A stretch of 34,189 bases of DNA from Ophiothrix spiculata (GCA_000969725.1 JXSR01S074639.1); one strand, 5' to 3'. Positions 1-11,437 are shown, counted from the first letter of the stretch. Numbers and translations are program-made. Notes: generated by a model from the sequence alone, not told the origin.

Positions 1-283
1 TGACCAATATAAATATCTTGCGTCGTTAAGTTGATAATGACATGCAAATATACAAATAAGTATGCGTGTACACATGTTCATCTATCAATTGATGTACACG
101 TAAGAAATATTGAAGCAATCACTACTCAGGGGGAAATCTGTTGTACCTGAGAGCTTTCCGTGTATGTTATTTATATACGTCACAAAAGCTTTGGGAATAC
201 TTTTATTTAAAAAGACTTTGGATTCGAAACTATTTATAGTCCAAATGAAGATGATGAGATAAGTTGGTGAGGTTTTACTTATA

Positions 284-535
284 TGTGATGGCTCACTCCG
301 AAAGGGGGACTTTGAAGATGATATCAATTTGGATTTTTTCATTTCATCTGTTTCAGCGTGTTCTAAGCTTTAAATGGACACCTTACTTGTTGAAATTGAT
401 CAAGGCGATCATATTTCACAACATAAAATCTACTGGAAATTTGCATATTTTTTTTAATTTTTAGCTGCCTATTTTCACCTGTATCTTGAAAAGTGTTATG
501 TCACAAAGTCTCCCTTTTCGGGGTGAGTGATCACA
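284..535. mobile_element. TA-flanked MITE, family 1 (copy a)
   Basis: A 252-bp element with terminal inverted repeats of about 32 bp: the left end begins TGTGATGGCTCACTCCGAAA, and the right end reads, on the opposite strand, TGTGATCACTCACCCCGAAA. A TA dinucleotide flanks each side (282-283 and 536-537). The paralogous sites near 10705 and 26305 are empty: they read ACTTA-TA-TTTAGTTC with a single TA, so the insertion in copy 1 is directly demonstrated. TA duplication suggests mobilisation by a Tc1/mariner-type transposase (inference). The short open frames inside are not convincing coding sequence. A second copy lies at 15231-15486. Confidence 0.88.
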
Positions 536-1208
536 TATTTAGTTCTTAAAATGCGCTTTCAAATGCAAAGTCATGTCATAAGAGAGAGGATTGTTCAGAT
601 TTTAGTTCATATTTATATGACAATAAAGGTAGTCAAAAAACGAATTGCAATTAGTGATAATAAATGCATCAAACATTACCGTGAATATATTTCTGAGCAA
701 ATTAATTTGTCGTTGTTACCAAGTTCATGCTTACACATCGTAGTTAAAAATTAACAGGAATATTTTTTCTTTGAAATAAGTTATGGCTGACACTTGTAAT
801 TTCGATATTTTCATTATGTAAAAAATACAACATGTTATTTGGACCTCTTGGGACACCAGTACTTAGGAATCGAAATAGATTTATCCAGAATGAAATTAAA
901 ACAACCATAATAGTTGATTCATCAAATCTGCGGACTAAGTTCTCCGGAGGAGAGGATACAAGGTTTGATTTAAGGGGCACAATTTTCATTGAAATAAAGA
1001 TAAATTCAAACAGCTGCCTTTTAAAACACAGTCATAGTCACCATTGTTAAAGTTCAAGTAAATACATGGTTTAAATACTATTCACGACAAAAGGGCAGCA
1101 ATTGGGTTACAATATACCTTGACTAAGCTCTTAAAAATATTAAAAATGTTTTAAAAATGTGTAATTACATGTGTTATGGCCTTTTTATCACATCAGTTGC
1201 GTGCACAT

Positions 1209-1270
1209 TGGTCCCTGGCGGTATATGACATCTTAAAAGGTTTTAAGATGTCAAATACCGCTAGGGACCA
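1209..1270. repeat. Near-perfect 62-nt hairpin (unit 1)
   Basis: A 30-bp stem with a two-base loop (GG at 1239-1240). The left arm begins TTGGTCCCTGGCGGTATATG (1208-1227) and the right arm ends GCTAGGGACCA. I count one clear mismatch and one G-T pair. Copies at 11376-11437 and 27250-27311 retain the fold with a few different mismatches. It could be a miniature foldback element or a transcribed hairpin; the sequence does not decide. Confidence 0.85.
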
Positions 1271-2150
1271 TTCAACATTCACCACAACCTTATTCTGTGT
1301 AAACTTGGGGCTTTTGTTCTTTTTCCAAGCATTCTCTAGGCACAGTCAGGCGTGACTCGGACATTTAATCGCCTGCTTGTCACTCTATTACATATACATA
1401 TTCCATATGACCACTAAAATTGAGTGGTGTAGTGATTTTGACCCAGGCGTTGTTCAATCAAATTTGACCTCAAGATTTAACACAATAACACACTTTTGTT
1501 ATCAGTTTTGCCTTTAAAGTTGTTTGTAAGCCGTGCCGAATAAACAATCTTATGTCTAGATACCGGCGCCTCAAAATAACCGAGAGGTTTCACACGCAAT
1601 ATTGGTTACAATGTCACGTTTGAATCCCGTAATACGCAAGTGACACTAACCTACTTGTTCTTTTGGAAAGTGTTCAGAATTACAACACCTAATTACATTA
1701 CACTGATGACGAGGAATGCCTCGACTATTATCGTAAAAGCATTCAATGCTATATTTTGCTTTAAATTGAGTGATCATAGTCAGTAGCGTAGTATCGTTGC
1801 AATACAATCAAATAAAGTGACAGTAAAAAAGTTTAGTTTATTTCACTAAACGCAACCCGTTAAGCACTGCCTGGACTGATATTTTAACTATGTTTTTAAA
1901 CTAAGATTTTCATCCGTTTTTGGTAATAATCTTATTGATGACTATTAATAATAACTTTGCACCATCTTTAGTAACGCGGCCCTAAACAAACACCTCTAAT
2001 ATTTTAAACAATGTCCTCAAAAAGAAATTTTGATATATCTGCATGCTATGTAGTTGGAAACTACAGGACATGTTAATGTTATCTTTTTTTTTATTTGAAA
2101 GTAAATGCTGTTAGAAACTGCTTATCCACAAAAAAGCCTGTGTAGTAAAT

Positions 2151-2267
2151 AGAGTATGGTTAAAGGGCCTGATATTTCGACTTTAGCAAAGTCTTAATCA
2201 TAGGCGTAATGACAAAACAGACAAGAAGCACAACATATATACAAGTAAGGCCCTTTAACCATACTCT
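2151..2267. mobile_element. Short foldback/MITE with 20-bp perfect TIRs
   Basis: Perfect 20-bp terminal inverted repeats (2151-2170, AGAGTATGGTTAAAGGGCCT; 2248-2267, its reverse complement) enclose about 77 bp. Units 2 and 3 lack this DNA: in unit 2 GTTATC is followed almost directly by TTTATTTATTAGC near 12362. Unit 1 also has extra sequence at about 2085-2150, so the true insertion may be larger (about 2085-2270). No clear target-site duplication was found, so superfamily is unassigned. Confidence 0.75.
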
Positions 2268-2269
2268 TT

Positions 2270-2530
2270 TTTTTTTATTTATTAGCAACAAAAATTGACG
2301 TTTTATGGCAAACTTCAAACTAATGATTTATCGGCCATTTCTGTCCAAAATCATGGTTTCGATCCGGAAGTACTTTATGACGTTATAATTACGCAGCACC
2401 TCACTTGAATTTCTGTGATCGTTGGATAGGAGATGACCATACTTACCCATTGGTGATAAAACCAAGTGCATGGGGCCTGGTTAGAAATGTAACAACCCCA
2501 TTCAATACAATAGAAGGTACCTTGGTCAAA
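2270..2530. repeat. Truncated copy of repeat family A (unit 1)
   Basis: Shares with the TTAA elements at 7313-7840 and 23272-23663 the succession CGATCCGG..., ACTTTATGACGTTATAATTACG, GCAGCACCT and GTTGGATAGGAGATGACCATAC. In units 2 and 3 the paralogous copies end in GGTAGACGAGGGTCAA, a decayed form of the family terminus. In unit 1 this end is deleted. The left end is missing in all three units. Confidence 0.7.
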
Positions 2531-3032
2531 AATTTATTCTTAGTTTATTTGCAAACGAAACTCTAAAATTGTCTCTTGATAATACTTAATATTCAAAAGG
2601 ACTAGTTTGAAAAACGGAAAAAAATAGTTTGATCCACTGATTTGAAGATGTGGTGTCCCTTGAATTTAATTCATATGCACTTTTGGCTTTAAAGTAATAC
2701 ATGAATGACTATAACAAAAAAATACCATAGTGTATAACGTTTAAAAATACTTTTGTTATTCGCATACATATGACATATTGTCTATATTGTTCATGAATTT
2801 ATGACAATATCATAACACTTTTAATACTTTTATGATATCTGGTGTTTGTCCTTTATCTAGTTATATCTACTTAAGTGGTAAGATTAAAATTGTACACCAT
2901 TATTTTGGTTCTATTAAACGTTGGATTGGGAGTGGCCTTTGGTATTTGCATCAGTCCATTCCAGGCTTGAGCATTTTACATAGGTCTGGTGTTCTATAAA
3001 CACTCATATATCTCCTAATTACCAACTAACAA

Positions 3033-3092
3033 GCACCCAAACAAACAAAAACAAACAACTCAAACAAACAAAAAAACAAAAACAAACAGATA
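3033..3092. repeat. CAAA-rich simple repeat
   Basis: Imperfect runs of CAAACAAA and CAAAAACA form a low-complexity stretch unique to unit 1. Confidence 0.8.
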
Positions 3093-3175
3093 ACACTTTA
3101 TGCCCCAAAAATGCAAAAAATCTTTATTTTTGAACAAAATGCCCTGACCCCGTCATTATAAAAATTAAAGGAATA

Positions 3176-3460
3176 ACGACAAACAACGACGACCAACGGA
3201 TTTTACACTGTGACGAATTGGGGGTAACGACAAGCAACGTAGACCTGCGTAATGTAGTTTTGAAATTTGCGCCCGTCATCGTTAGTTAAAGTCAGTTAAC
3301 GCTCATACATGCTGCTAGCCACGCACACTATCATTACTATCAGTCGTTTTCAGTTACAACGTTTTAGTTGCAAATACGTTACCCTCCGTCGAAACAAGTC
3401 GTCACAGTGTAAACACAGCATTAAAATTGTCCGCCATTCATCGTTAGTTAACGTCAGAAT
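3176..3460. repeat. Degenerate inverted-repeat element
   Basis: TTTACACTGTGACGA (3202-3216) is perfectly complementary to TCGTCACAGTGTAAA (3399-3413). Nested inside, GGGTAACG (3222-3229) is complementary to CGTTACCC (3377-3384). The geometry fits one decayed foldback element of roughly 0.3-0.45 kb. A direct repeat CATCGTTAGTTAA also occurs at 3278 and 3439. The segment lies in unit 1 where units 2 and 3 hold different sequence. I see no coding content. Confidence 0.6.
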
Positions 3461-3839
3461 GCTGATGCAATCTGCTAATAATCACAGACTGTCGTTTCTA
3501 TCATGACTTAAAATTAGTTGGTAAGTTGTTTAGATTTCATAGGCCAACGCATCCCCTCCGTGACCCGTCGTCAGCATTCGTTGCTTTACGTTAACCAAGG
3601 TCGCTAAACAACCGTCACTTGAAGTTGATCAATAAATACCGTTAATTTGAGAATTGGACATTAAAATTCAAGAAATAGATTTTTATTCCTAATATTTTAA
3701 ATAATCATGATTAACCAGAAGGGTCATGGGCAGTATATAAGATATAGCTTATAGCAAACACTTCACTCAGGAACACTATTTTTGTTGCATGTACTATAAA
3801 TCATCATCTTAAAATATACGGCGACTCGAAAGGTTGTAC

Positions 3840-4240
3840 TTCCATTTGAATTTGAACAACGTCCAAGACCTCGCTGCGGGTCTAAGACGTAAATAATCAC
3901 GTAAGATAAACAATTCCTGAATATTCCGTCTTGTTATTTACCCCACGTTAGGAAATATGAAACGTTTGCCTTATTCACTGTCCGCCCCTTATTCGATTTT
4001 GTGCTTTATGTCAATCACCTGAAGTCTTTGCATTGAATTTAGACCTGAATTCAAGATATTCAATGTTGTTATTCAGTCATTCGAGACATACAGAACTATT
4101 TATTCACTTCGACTGCAATTTCAAGTATTTCATAAGAGCGATATTTTACTGAAATTTCTCATGTTATTTGTAATATTGGACACAGGTGTTTTACCTGACC
4201 AACTATAGGCGTTTAGTTTGTTCAATATTAAAGTTATTAA
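3840..4240. repeat. Internal repeat C1 (unit 1)
   Basis: About 0.4 kb beginning around CTCGCTGCGGGTCTAAGACG and ending around CCAACTATAGGCGTTTAGTTTG. It is paralogous to about 14140-14790 (interrupted by a MITE) and 30790-31190. It is also more distantly similar to block C2 at 21735-22130 and 32895-33290: both contain GCTGC-GG-CTA(A/G)GAC, AAATATGAAACGC, TTGTGCTTTATG, AATGTTGTTATT and GACTGCAATTTCAAG in the same order. The long unit thus holds its own internal direct repeat. Confidence 0.75.
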
Positions 4241-5580
4241 GCATTATATTTCTCATTCTTCCTGATAGGACTTTTACAGTGTGTCCCAGAAAGCAAAATA
4301 CTACAATCTTTGCTTTTAGTCAAAAAATATATATGTAAGAGAAAGACCGTCTGCAGGATTAAAGGAGATTGTAGATGGTCGTTACTTCAAGGTATACGTC
4401 AAAGCATTGGATTTACCCATTTGACAGAAAACCATCAACAGAGAATATAGGGCTTACTTACTCTATTTTAGCCTACTGAGTTGTTTTTTGAATTCGATAA
4501 AAATGAAAATATTTTAGACATGGAATATTGTCGAAATATATCCCCAACACAGTAACAATAATTATTGTCAGAAGGCTGTCTACTCTTTATCATTATCTTA
4601 CTTCGTCATGTCACCTCACAGCATTATTCGGCGAGAGCAACGTTCAAGTCCTAGTGTATTTAGTAGCGACAGATATCCACCGATATGGCTACATTATAAC
4701 GCCTCAAATTGGTAAGTTTTATATTTAATTTATATAACCTCAATTTTTAACTTCCTAAAAAACGCACGTGACACCTACCGATTTGTTCTCTTACAAAATG
4801 ATTGTAATTTTACCATCCAATTGCATTGTATTGACGACAATGAATACATAATGACAAGACTGCCTTCGTTTTATCATTAATTATTTCTTAAATCAAACCC
4901 CGACAATCTCTACATTATCAGAGGAACATCAAGACCCCGCTGCAGGACTAAGACGCATTTTTAAACATTTCGTCCAGATAATCATTTTAGGTTTTTCTCA
5001 AATATTACTTTGCAAAAATACAACTGTTAGATGATTTCAAAATCTATAAACCACTTTCCTTTAAACTGATTTAACGTAATATAGGAACTTTTTTGACTAC
5101 ACTCTTATAATCACCAGTCTAGGAACTATAAATAAGACAAACAGAGACAAATGTTACTAACAACTAAAGTAATGATTTTCTCTACCCTGGATGATATGGT
5201 TGTCTAGTTGCTTGGATTAAACCAAACACTTACTTAATACTAAGTAATAACGTAATAGTATATTTTGTTACTTGAACATAATGACCTAGAGCATTTTTAA
5301 CCGTGGCTGTTAATTGACGAAAAACATAGAAATAACTATTAGGGTTAAATATGAAGACAACAATCTGATTAAGTGCTATGGACAAAAGAAACTTTGTTGC
5401 TTATTCTTTTAGCTTTTAATGCAAGTCAAGTATTCCATGTCAAAAAAATGTCTTTCTTATACAGTGCAATTACTAAGCAGTGAACACAATTTACACACTT
5501 CCTTGAAGGTACTCAGACAAAGGTTTGAAGTAACATGAACTTTGATCAGAACAAAACTAAATGTTGAAACATTTTTGTTC

Positions 5581-6964
5581 CCTCTTTCAATATTGAGTAA
5601 AGCTACATTGTGTCTTGGCCAAAATGCTTTTCCTTAAGGAACACCTGCAAATATTCTTAACGATCCTCTTTAACTTATTGTTCGCATTAATTTCTCCTTA
5701 TGCAACTTAAACCTCGATGGGCTTTCTGATATTATTCTTCCCATTTGACTGAAACGTTGGATGATTCCAGTTTGGCTTTTTTATAATTAAAATGTACGTT
5801 TTGAAAGTAATTTGAAAGAAAAAGAAAGAAAATAGAAACTCGAAATTTCATTGCCAAACCTGGAATTGAACACGACAAAACGACTAGGTGGATGAAAAAT
5901 ATTTGACAAGGCTTCATTTAAACTTTTCTGTATATGTATATATGGAAACAAGAAAAGAAAAGTTGACAAAGATCAATGACAAGAATAGTTATTTCTATAT
6001 TTGAAGGGGCATTGGAAAAGTTCAGCACCATCCCTAAGACTTTTTGCTTGGCATTTTGTATTTGGTTATAAATAAAACTGAACCTCATATATGACTTATT
6101 GCTTCAATGCATACCTTTAGAGAATACCCTCGTACCCAAGATCAACATACAAAACAAAAGGTTTTGATAAGGATTTTCTCACTATTTGGTGTATAGTTTC
6201 ATTTAATTCTAATATGAGATAAAAGACAAAAAGGAAACAATGACAGCACGATTTCTCTCATGACACTTCCAGCTACGACAGTTAAATGTTGATAACAGCC
6301 ATTGCTAAAACGTACCTGTATATTTTTGACAAAAATATATTTCCATTTATCCAATGATCAAATGATCAAGCTACGCTTTTTAACGTACTTATTTGCTATG
6401 CTATTTGTCTGAGATAAGGTAGTGCGTTTACAACTCAGTTATTTGAAAAAAAAAAGAATAAAATCCCCCTTGAACATCAAAAAAGTATAAATGTTTAAAA
6501 TACCGACTACAGTTAAAAAACATTGATCTAAATTAAATGTTTTTTTAAAGAAAGGACCAATCTATACACACCACCTGTTTTTATTATACAGCATTCAAAA
6601 TAGCAACTACTTAACATTGTATATTTGGTTATAATCTCATGTTTCTAATATTCGCTCAGTAAGCGTACACTAACCTATCTGTCGGATGTGAACAAGGTGG
6701 ATCCGCATGCTAACTGCAAAGCCTTGAAGCATGAACAAACAAACAAACAAACAAACAATTTAATAAATAATCAATGATATAGGTTTTTCACTTTGGTAAC
6801 CTAACAATTTCAGCTAACGTTATAAATGCTAATTAAAAGGCGTTTTTCATATGCCCATATGCCAATGCTTCTTGATATGATAATATACAACACACGCAGC
6901 TGTAGCTCATGTGCAATAGTTGCAGGTAGACTCAAATTATGAATCTCTGGCGAAATGGTAATGA
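5581..6964. other. Unit-1-only stretch, no gene seen
   Basis: About 1.4 kb absent from unit 2, where TTTTTGTTC near 22963 joins directly to GTTAGTATGACAC. In unit 1 the two edges share GTTCCC (5577-5582 and 6966-6971), so a microhomology deletion in unit 2 is the simplest reading. The stretch is AT-rich and contains only short open frames and an AAAC microsatellite. I see no TIRs and no protein similarity. Confidence 0.7.
6734..6758. repeat. (AAAC)n microsatellite
   Basis: About six tandem AAAC units following GAAGCATG. Confidence 0.95.
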
Positions 6965-7079
6965 TGTTCCCGTTAGTATGACACTTTCATTAACTTAACA
7001 AACGTAAATATCATTGCAAGATTTTCAAGGAAAAAAATCCAAATTCCAGACCTGTTTAAGAAAACAGTCATTTGATAAT

Positions 7080-7285
7080 ATTAGTAATAGTTAAGCGTTC
7101 TTATAACGCGCTAAAACCATCCAATAGGATATCAAAGCGCATTAAAACAGAAACAACGATCAAGAACAAACACGACGAGAAACGTGAAACGCCGGAAAAG
7201 CGATGGGTTTTTAACTCGGATTTATATTGACTGAGAAAGGATATGATGCGGATGCTGTTTGGTAGTGAATTCCAAATATAGTCTA
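7080..7285. repeat. Interspersed-repeat-like block with GCGC motifs
   Basis: Contains AACGCGCTAAAACCATCCAATAGG, AAAGCGCATTAAAACAG, then GATGGGTTTTTAACTCGGATTTAT and ATGCTGTTTGGTAGTGAATTCC. This motif order reminds me of dispersed repeats common in marine invertebrate genomes, but that is recollection and not shown here. Unit 2 has a shortened version at about 23090-23260. A frame open across part of it in each unit is not preserved between units. Confidence 0.4.
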
Positions 7286-7312
7286 AATATATCTATAGAG
7301 CTTAACCTTTAA

Positions 7313-7840
7313 CCCTCGTCTACCCAGAGGGGGGGGGGGGGGGTTGTTGCAACCCCCCTAGGGTTTTTCTCCGCTGCATAAAAACGCAAAAAACAGCGTT
7401 TGCAGTCATTTTGATGAAACAAATTAGGGGAGTACCACTTAAGGTGTGGTTTGGGAAGGCCGTCAAAGTTCGAGTGTACGGGTGGGGGGTAACGCCCCTG
7501 GAATATTTAAAAAAATACATGCACGCTATGTTAGAATTATCATTTCCCTACTTAATTAGCAGAACCCCGACGAGAATGCGTTGTTTATGATTTTAGTGGC
7601 CATTTTTGCCAAAATCCCGTTTTTCCGATCCGGACGAACTTTATAACGTCATATTTACGTAACACCTTGGCCGATTATTAAGATCTTTGTATCGTTGGAT
7701 AGGGGAGGACCATACCTATCTATTGATAGCACAACCAAGTTCACAAGGGGTTTCCTTTAAAATTTAGTCGGGGGGGGGGAGAGTTGCAACAACCTCCCTC
7801 GGGTAGACGTGTTACAAAAAATATCCTGGGTAGAGAAGGG
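7313..7840. mobile_element. TTAA-flanked non-autonomous element, family A (unit 1)
   Basis: The left end is TTAA followed by CCCTCGTCTACCCAGAGG. The right end, read on the other strand, is CCCTTCTCTACCCAGGATA, preceded by GTAA (a mutated TTAA). Inside each end lies the palindromic motif GGTTGTTGCAACC next to long G runs (15 G at 7329-7343; nine or more near 7771). TTAA targets and CCC termini are typical of piggyBac-type elements; the assignment is inference. The core (CGATCCGGACGAACTTTATA, CGTAACACCTTGGCCGATT) recurs at several places in the window. No transposase is encoded. Confidence 0.75.
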
Positions 7841-8345
7841 TTACAAAAAGTTGAATGCATCGTCATTCAATAACGAATATCAAAAGTAAACTTTTACTTG
7901 GAAAGAAATTTGGAGATTTCACTTCTTTTTGGTGTAATGTTTTCATTTTGTTAATGATTGAATGGCTCTAGGCTCCAGAGCACTTCTTATGAAGCTAATT
8001 AGCATAATTTTATTCAAACTTTGCCAAAATGTACAGTTTTTCTCGGAAACCTTTCATGAAACTTGGTGAGAATCTTTATATCACGAAGTCCTAAATTATT
8101 ATGAAGAGAAATGTTATAACGCGTCCCTGGTTCGTGCTGTAAGATTAGCCTTATTTTCTTCTTTTCATTATATTGTTAGTATTCTAAAATATGAAGAGCT
8201 GAATAAATTATTATTGCAAAACGGCTTAGAGACAATTTTTTTCGAAAACTATTTTTGTAAAGATTCTTACCGACCTGTGTATCATCCTCTGAAAATAATT
8301 GTTGAAACAATCTCGATTATTTGGTTAAAATCCCGAATATGGTAC

Positions 8346-8392
8346 TTTTATGCCAAAATATGGACATTGTATGACCATATTTAGGCATAAAA
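8346..8392. repeat. 18-bp stem hairpin (unit 1)
   Basis: TTTTATGCCAAAATATGG (8346-8363) pairs with CCATATTTAGGCATAAAA (8375-8392) with one mismatch across an 11-nt loop. It is followed by the palindrome GGGCATAATGCCC. The whole arrangement is retained in unit 2. Confidence 0.8.
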
Positions 8393-9755
8393 GGGCATAA
8401 TGCCCATTATTATATACGGTAACTTTTTTTTTTATTTAACATGGCCTGATGTTAAAATCTGGCATTTATAAAGTACATCATATCCTAATGAAGCATTGAA
8501 AAGGAAATTTGGAAGATAGGTGGTTCTTAAGTTGAAATTTGATGAGTTTCCTGCAAAACGGCCTACATCCATTTTCAGCAAAAAATCAATAGTCATTTAA
8601 TAAGAAACTATTTGATGAATTATCTAAATAACACCTTACGTATTTTTAAAGACATATTCGTACAGAATTATTAAAATCATTATCAGGAATTTTGCGACAT
8701 ATTTTGATGTCATATCAGTTTTTTCCCCTTTTCTCAAAAAGTCCAAAATGGATGTATGCCGTCTACTGGCTGTTTTGTTTTTCTTGACGTAATAAAGCAT
8801 GAATATGTCAATTTACTTATCGTTTCAAACCCCATGTCGGAACGACTCCTGCTACTAAGTAACCTGCCCGGCGAAAAATTTCCCCTGGTGCACTTTGAAA
8901 CGAAAGGTTTGTCCTCATTCTTTCAAAAGAATGCTGAGAAGCTAGCCTACGGATCAAAATGTTGAATTGTTTAGGTCACAGCAGCATAGGGAATTGCATT
9001 AGGCATGTATTTCTATATAAATTAGGTCAACATAGTTCGTAGGTGTTGTTTGCTTCAAAACAGAAAGAAAGTGGTTGCAACTTGCTTTTTTATTATACGT
9101 TTTTAATACAGGAGTATGAAATTATAATATTTATGATGGGATCTTAATATAAAATTATATATATTGAAGGAAAAAACACACTGTAGTCAAAACATAATTT
9201 CCTATAAGATGATATACATGTATTTTGGGGATTTGGTTAACGGAGTTGTCACAAAAACGATATATATCGTCCATTTATTAGGCATGTAGTTTAAACTAGT
9301 TAGTATTTGATTATATGACAACCTCAAGACGTCTGCTGTCAGCAAATATGGTAACTACAGTATATAACGATGGAAATGATACGTGATATATATTTTAATC
9401 TACTAATATGTAATCACGATGAAATCATTAAACGGTGCGATCAAAAACATTAGGAATGATTCATTTCTATAACTGAATTAGTTACTAAGCTTAATCACAA
9501 ATTAATAAACATGCTATTGCCTTTCCTGTACATTTGATCATCCAAGCACATCCATCATCATCATCCTTCGACTTCCGTCGAAATCCCTGACAAACATCTT
9601 TGCCAACACGTTGGAGACGTTTTCATAAGATCTATCGATAAGTGAGGAAGTTATAGTACTTGGTGAAAAATGTAGTAAAATAAGACAAAAATAAATCCCA
9701 ACAAACAATATACAACTTTCTGAACAAAGTGTAACATGACAGATAATGCAACAAC

Positions 9756-9833
9756 TGTTTAAGGGTAGGTATGACTCACCAGGTTGCCATATCTTTAGAA
9801 AATATTCTCCAAGGAATGGAACAAAAATATCAA
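9756..9833 (-). other. 78-bp block identical in two units; weak exon candidate (unit 1)
   Basis: This 78-bp block is identical to 25998-26075, while flanking sequence differs by substitutions and indels. Read on the minus strand it gives DIFVPFLGEYFLKIWQP followed by a splice-donor-like G|GTGAGT (donor about 9779). Just upstream on the minus strand the two units differ by a 15-bp, frame-preserving indel. This fits an exon but is weak evidence: no acceptor, start or protein family is recognised, and recent gene conversion would also explain local identity. Confidence 0.2.
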
Positions 9834-10029
9834 GAACAAAGAATTGTTCTTGGTCGTTAAGTTGATAATAACATGCAAAGTTACAAATAAATATGCGTGT
9901 ACACATTTTCATCCTTCAACTGAGATGTGAGAAATATTTAAGCAATCACTACTCAAGGGAGAAATCGGCTGTACCCGAGAGCTTTCCATGTAATGTTGTT
10001 TATATACGTCACAACAGCCTTCTAATTAA

Positions 10030-10646
10030 GCCGGGCTTTTTCGACCCACCTCACAGCCTGGGGTTGGGGCGGATTCCCCCCCCCTTCCGATCTCGGAAAC
10101 CGATTGACGAAACATCAAGTGTGGGGTACTGGTGAATAGCTAGGACCCTCACGAGTCTATTGGTACCAAAAAAATTGAAATCGGACCTTGTATGACGTCA
10201 CAGTGACGTCATGTCAAAAAACGCGAAAATCACCAAAAATCGCCAAAATCATGGTTTTTCGTTATTTTTCGAGCAAAAGTTGCAATTTTTATCAATAATG
10301 TGTGTCAAAGTATACTTACACACGTTCTTTCTCCAAATAAATTAAATAAATACAATACAATATAGTGGAAGTGTATCCTGAAAGCAAAAAACACGATTTG
10401 TAAGTATTTTCATTGAAAATCAGTTTTTGGTCAGTTTTTCGTTTGACCCAGCGTGCTATTTTGCAACGCCACGTCCCAACCCCAGGTCTGATTTCCACAA
10501 AAATGGTCTTAAAATACGCGCAAGGATTTAAAAAAAATGACAAGAAGTTTCAGCGGGAAAAAAATAACAATCGGCGGAGGTATAACAAAAAATGTCGGAG
10601 GGGGCGGACTCCGCCCACCCCCCACCCCCTTCTTGGTCTTTTAGGG
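10030..10646. mobile_element. 617-bp TTAA insertion with twin CRE-like sites
   Basis: Unit 3 reads TTCTAATTAAAACACTTTGG near 26249, whereas unit 2 has TTAA (10026-10029), 617 bp, then TTAA (10647-10650), a clean filled/empty pair with 4-bp TTAA duplication. The ends (GCCGGGCTTTTTCGACCC and, on the other strand, CCCTAAAAGACCAAGAAG) are only weakly inverted. Inside are G/C-rich subterminal tracts, GTTGGGGCGG near the left and the complementary CGTCCCAACCCCAGG near the right, and two TGACGTCA octamers. The minus and plus open frames here are not recognisable proteins. TTAA targeting suggests piggyBac- or Kolobok-type mobilisation (inference). Confidence 0.85.
10193..10211. promoter_or_regulatory. 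Twin CRE-like octamers in a palindrome
   Basis: Two TGACGTCA octamers (10193-10200 and 10204-10211) separated by CAG form a perfect palindrome centred on A at 10202. TGACGTCA is the consensus CREB/ATF site. Related single copies occur in family-A-like sequence (for example 29517-29524). Function is unknown; this may simply be part of the element. Confidence 0.5.
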
Positions 10647-11375
10647 TTAAAACACTTTGGAATTAAACTATTTATAGACCAAATAACATGATTTGATGAT
10701 GTTTTACTTATATTTAGTTCTTATTATGCGCTTTCCACGGCAAAGTCATGTCATAAGAGAGAGAGAGGATTGTTTAATCTTAGTTCATGTTTATATATGA
10801 CAATGAAGGTCGTCAGGACACGAATTCCAATTAGTGACAATTAATGCATCAACCATGGCCGTGAATATATTTCTGATCAAATTAATTTGTCGTTGTTACC
10901 AAGTTCATGCTCACACATCGTAGCTAAAAATTAACCGTGAAGAGTTTTTCTAAGAAATGGTTAATATATACTTATAATGTCGATATTTTCATTATGTAAA
11001 AAAATACAATATGTCATTTGAGAACTAATGTCCTCTTGGGAGGCCGGTACTTATGTATCAAAGAAGTTTTATCCAGAATAAATAAAGATTAAAATAACCA
11101 TACTAGTTGATTCGACAAATCTGCGGAATAAGTTCTCCGGAGGAGAGGTGCACAATATTCATTGAAATATAGATATATTCAAACAGCTGCCTTTTAAAAC
11201 ACAGTTATAGTTACCATTGTTAGTCTAAGAGTTTAAGTAAATACATGTTTTGAATTCTATTCATGACAAAAGGGCAGCTATTGGGTTACAACACATCTTG
11301 ACTAAGCTTTTTAATGTTTTAAAAATGTGTAATTACATGTGTTATGTTTGTTTATCACGTCAGTTGCGTGCACAT

Positions 11376-11437
11376 TGGTCCCTGGCGATATATGACATCT
11401 TAAAAGGTTTTAAGATGTCATACACCGCCAGGGACCA
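11376..11437. repeat. Near-perfect 62-nt hairpin (unit 2)
   Basis: Same hairpin as at 1209-1270, in the same context (after GCGTGCACAT and before TTCAACATTCA). Arms are TGGTCCCTGGCGATATATG and its partner ending ACACCGCCAGGGACCA. Two positions in the stem no longer pair (A-C apposition). Confidence 0.85.

Larger units (their letters stand above)
1..9840. repeat. Long tandem unit, copy 1 (5' truncated by window)
   Basis: First of three head-to-tail copies of a long non-coding unit. The marker GTTAAGTTGATAAT starts at 24 here, 9856 in copy 2 and 26113 in copy 3, and the order of shared blocks is the same in all three. Landmarks in this copy are a 62-nt hairpin at 1209-1270, internal repeat C1 at about 3840-4240, and a second hairpin at 8346-8392. 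It lacks the internal C2 block seen in copies 2 and 3: the sequence jumps from the CTGCAGGACTAAGACG motif near 4955 to the TTTCGTCCAGATAATC block near 4969. It alone has about 1.4 kb at 5581-6964. No constrained open frame was found. The phase of the unit boundary is arbitrary. Confidence 0.85.

Noticed and set aside
8756-8965. Plus-strand open frame of 69 codons with a similar frame in unit 2 (24982-25188)
   Set aside because: Similarity follows from the DNA duplication; the differences between units are mostly amino-acid changing (for example V/L, E/A, L/P) and the two frames start and stop differently.
9538-9912. Minus-strand 124-codon frame with hydrophobic stretch
   Set aside because: In unit 2 the frame is broken by a stop within the equivalent region, so the full frame is not maintained; only the short donor-adjacent block was kept as a weak exon candidate.
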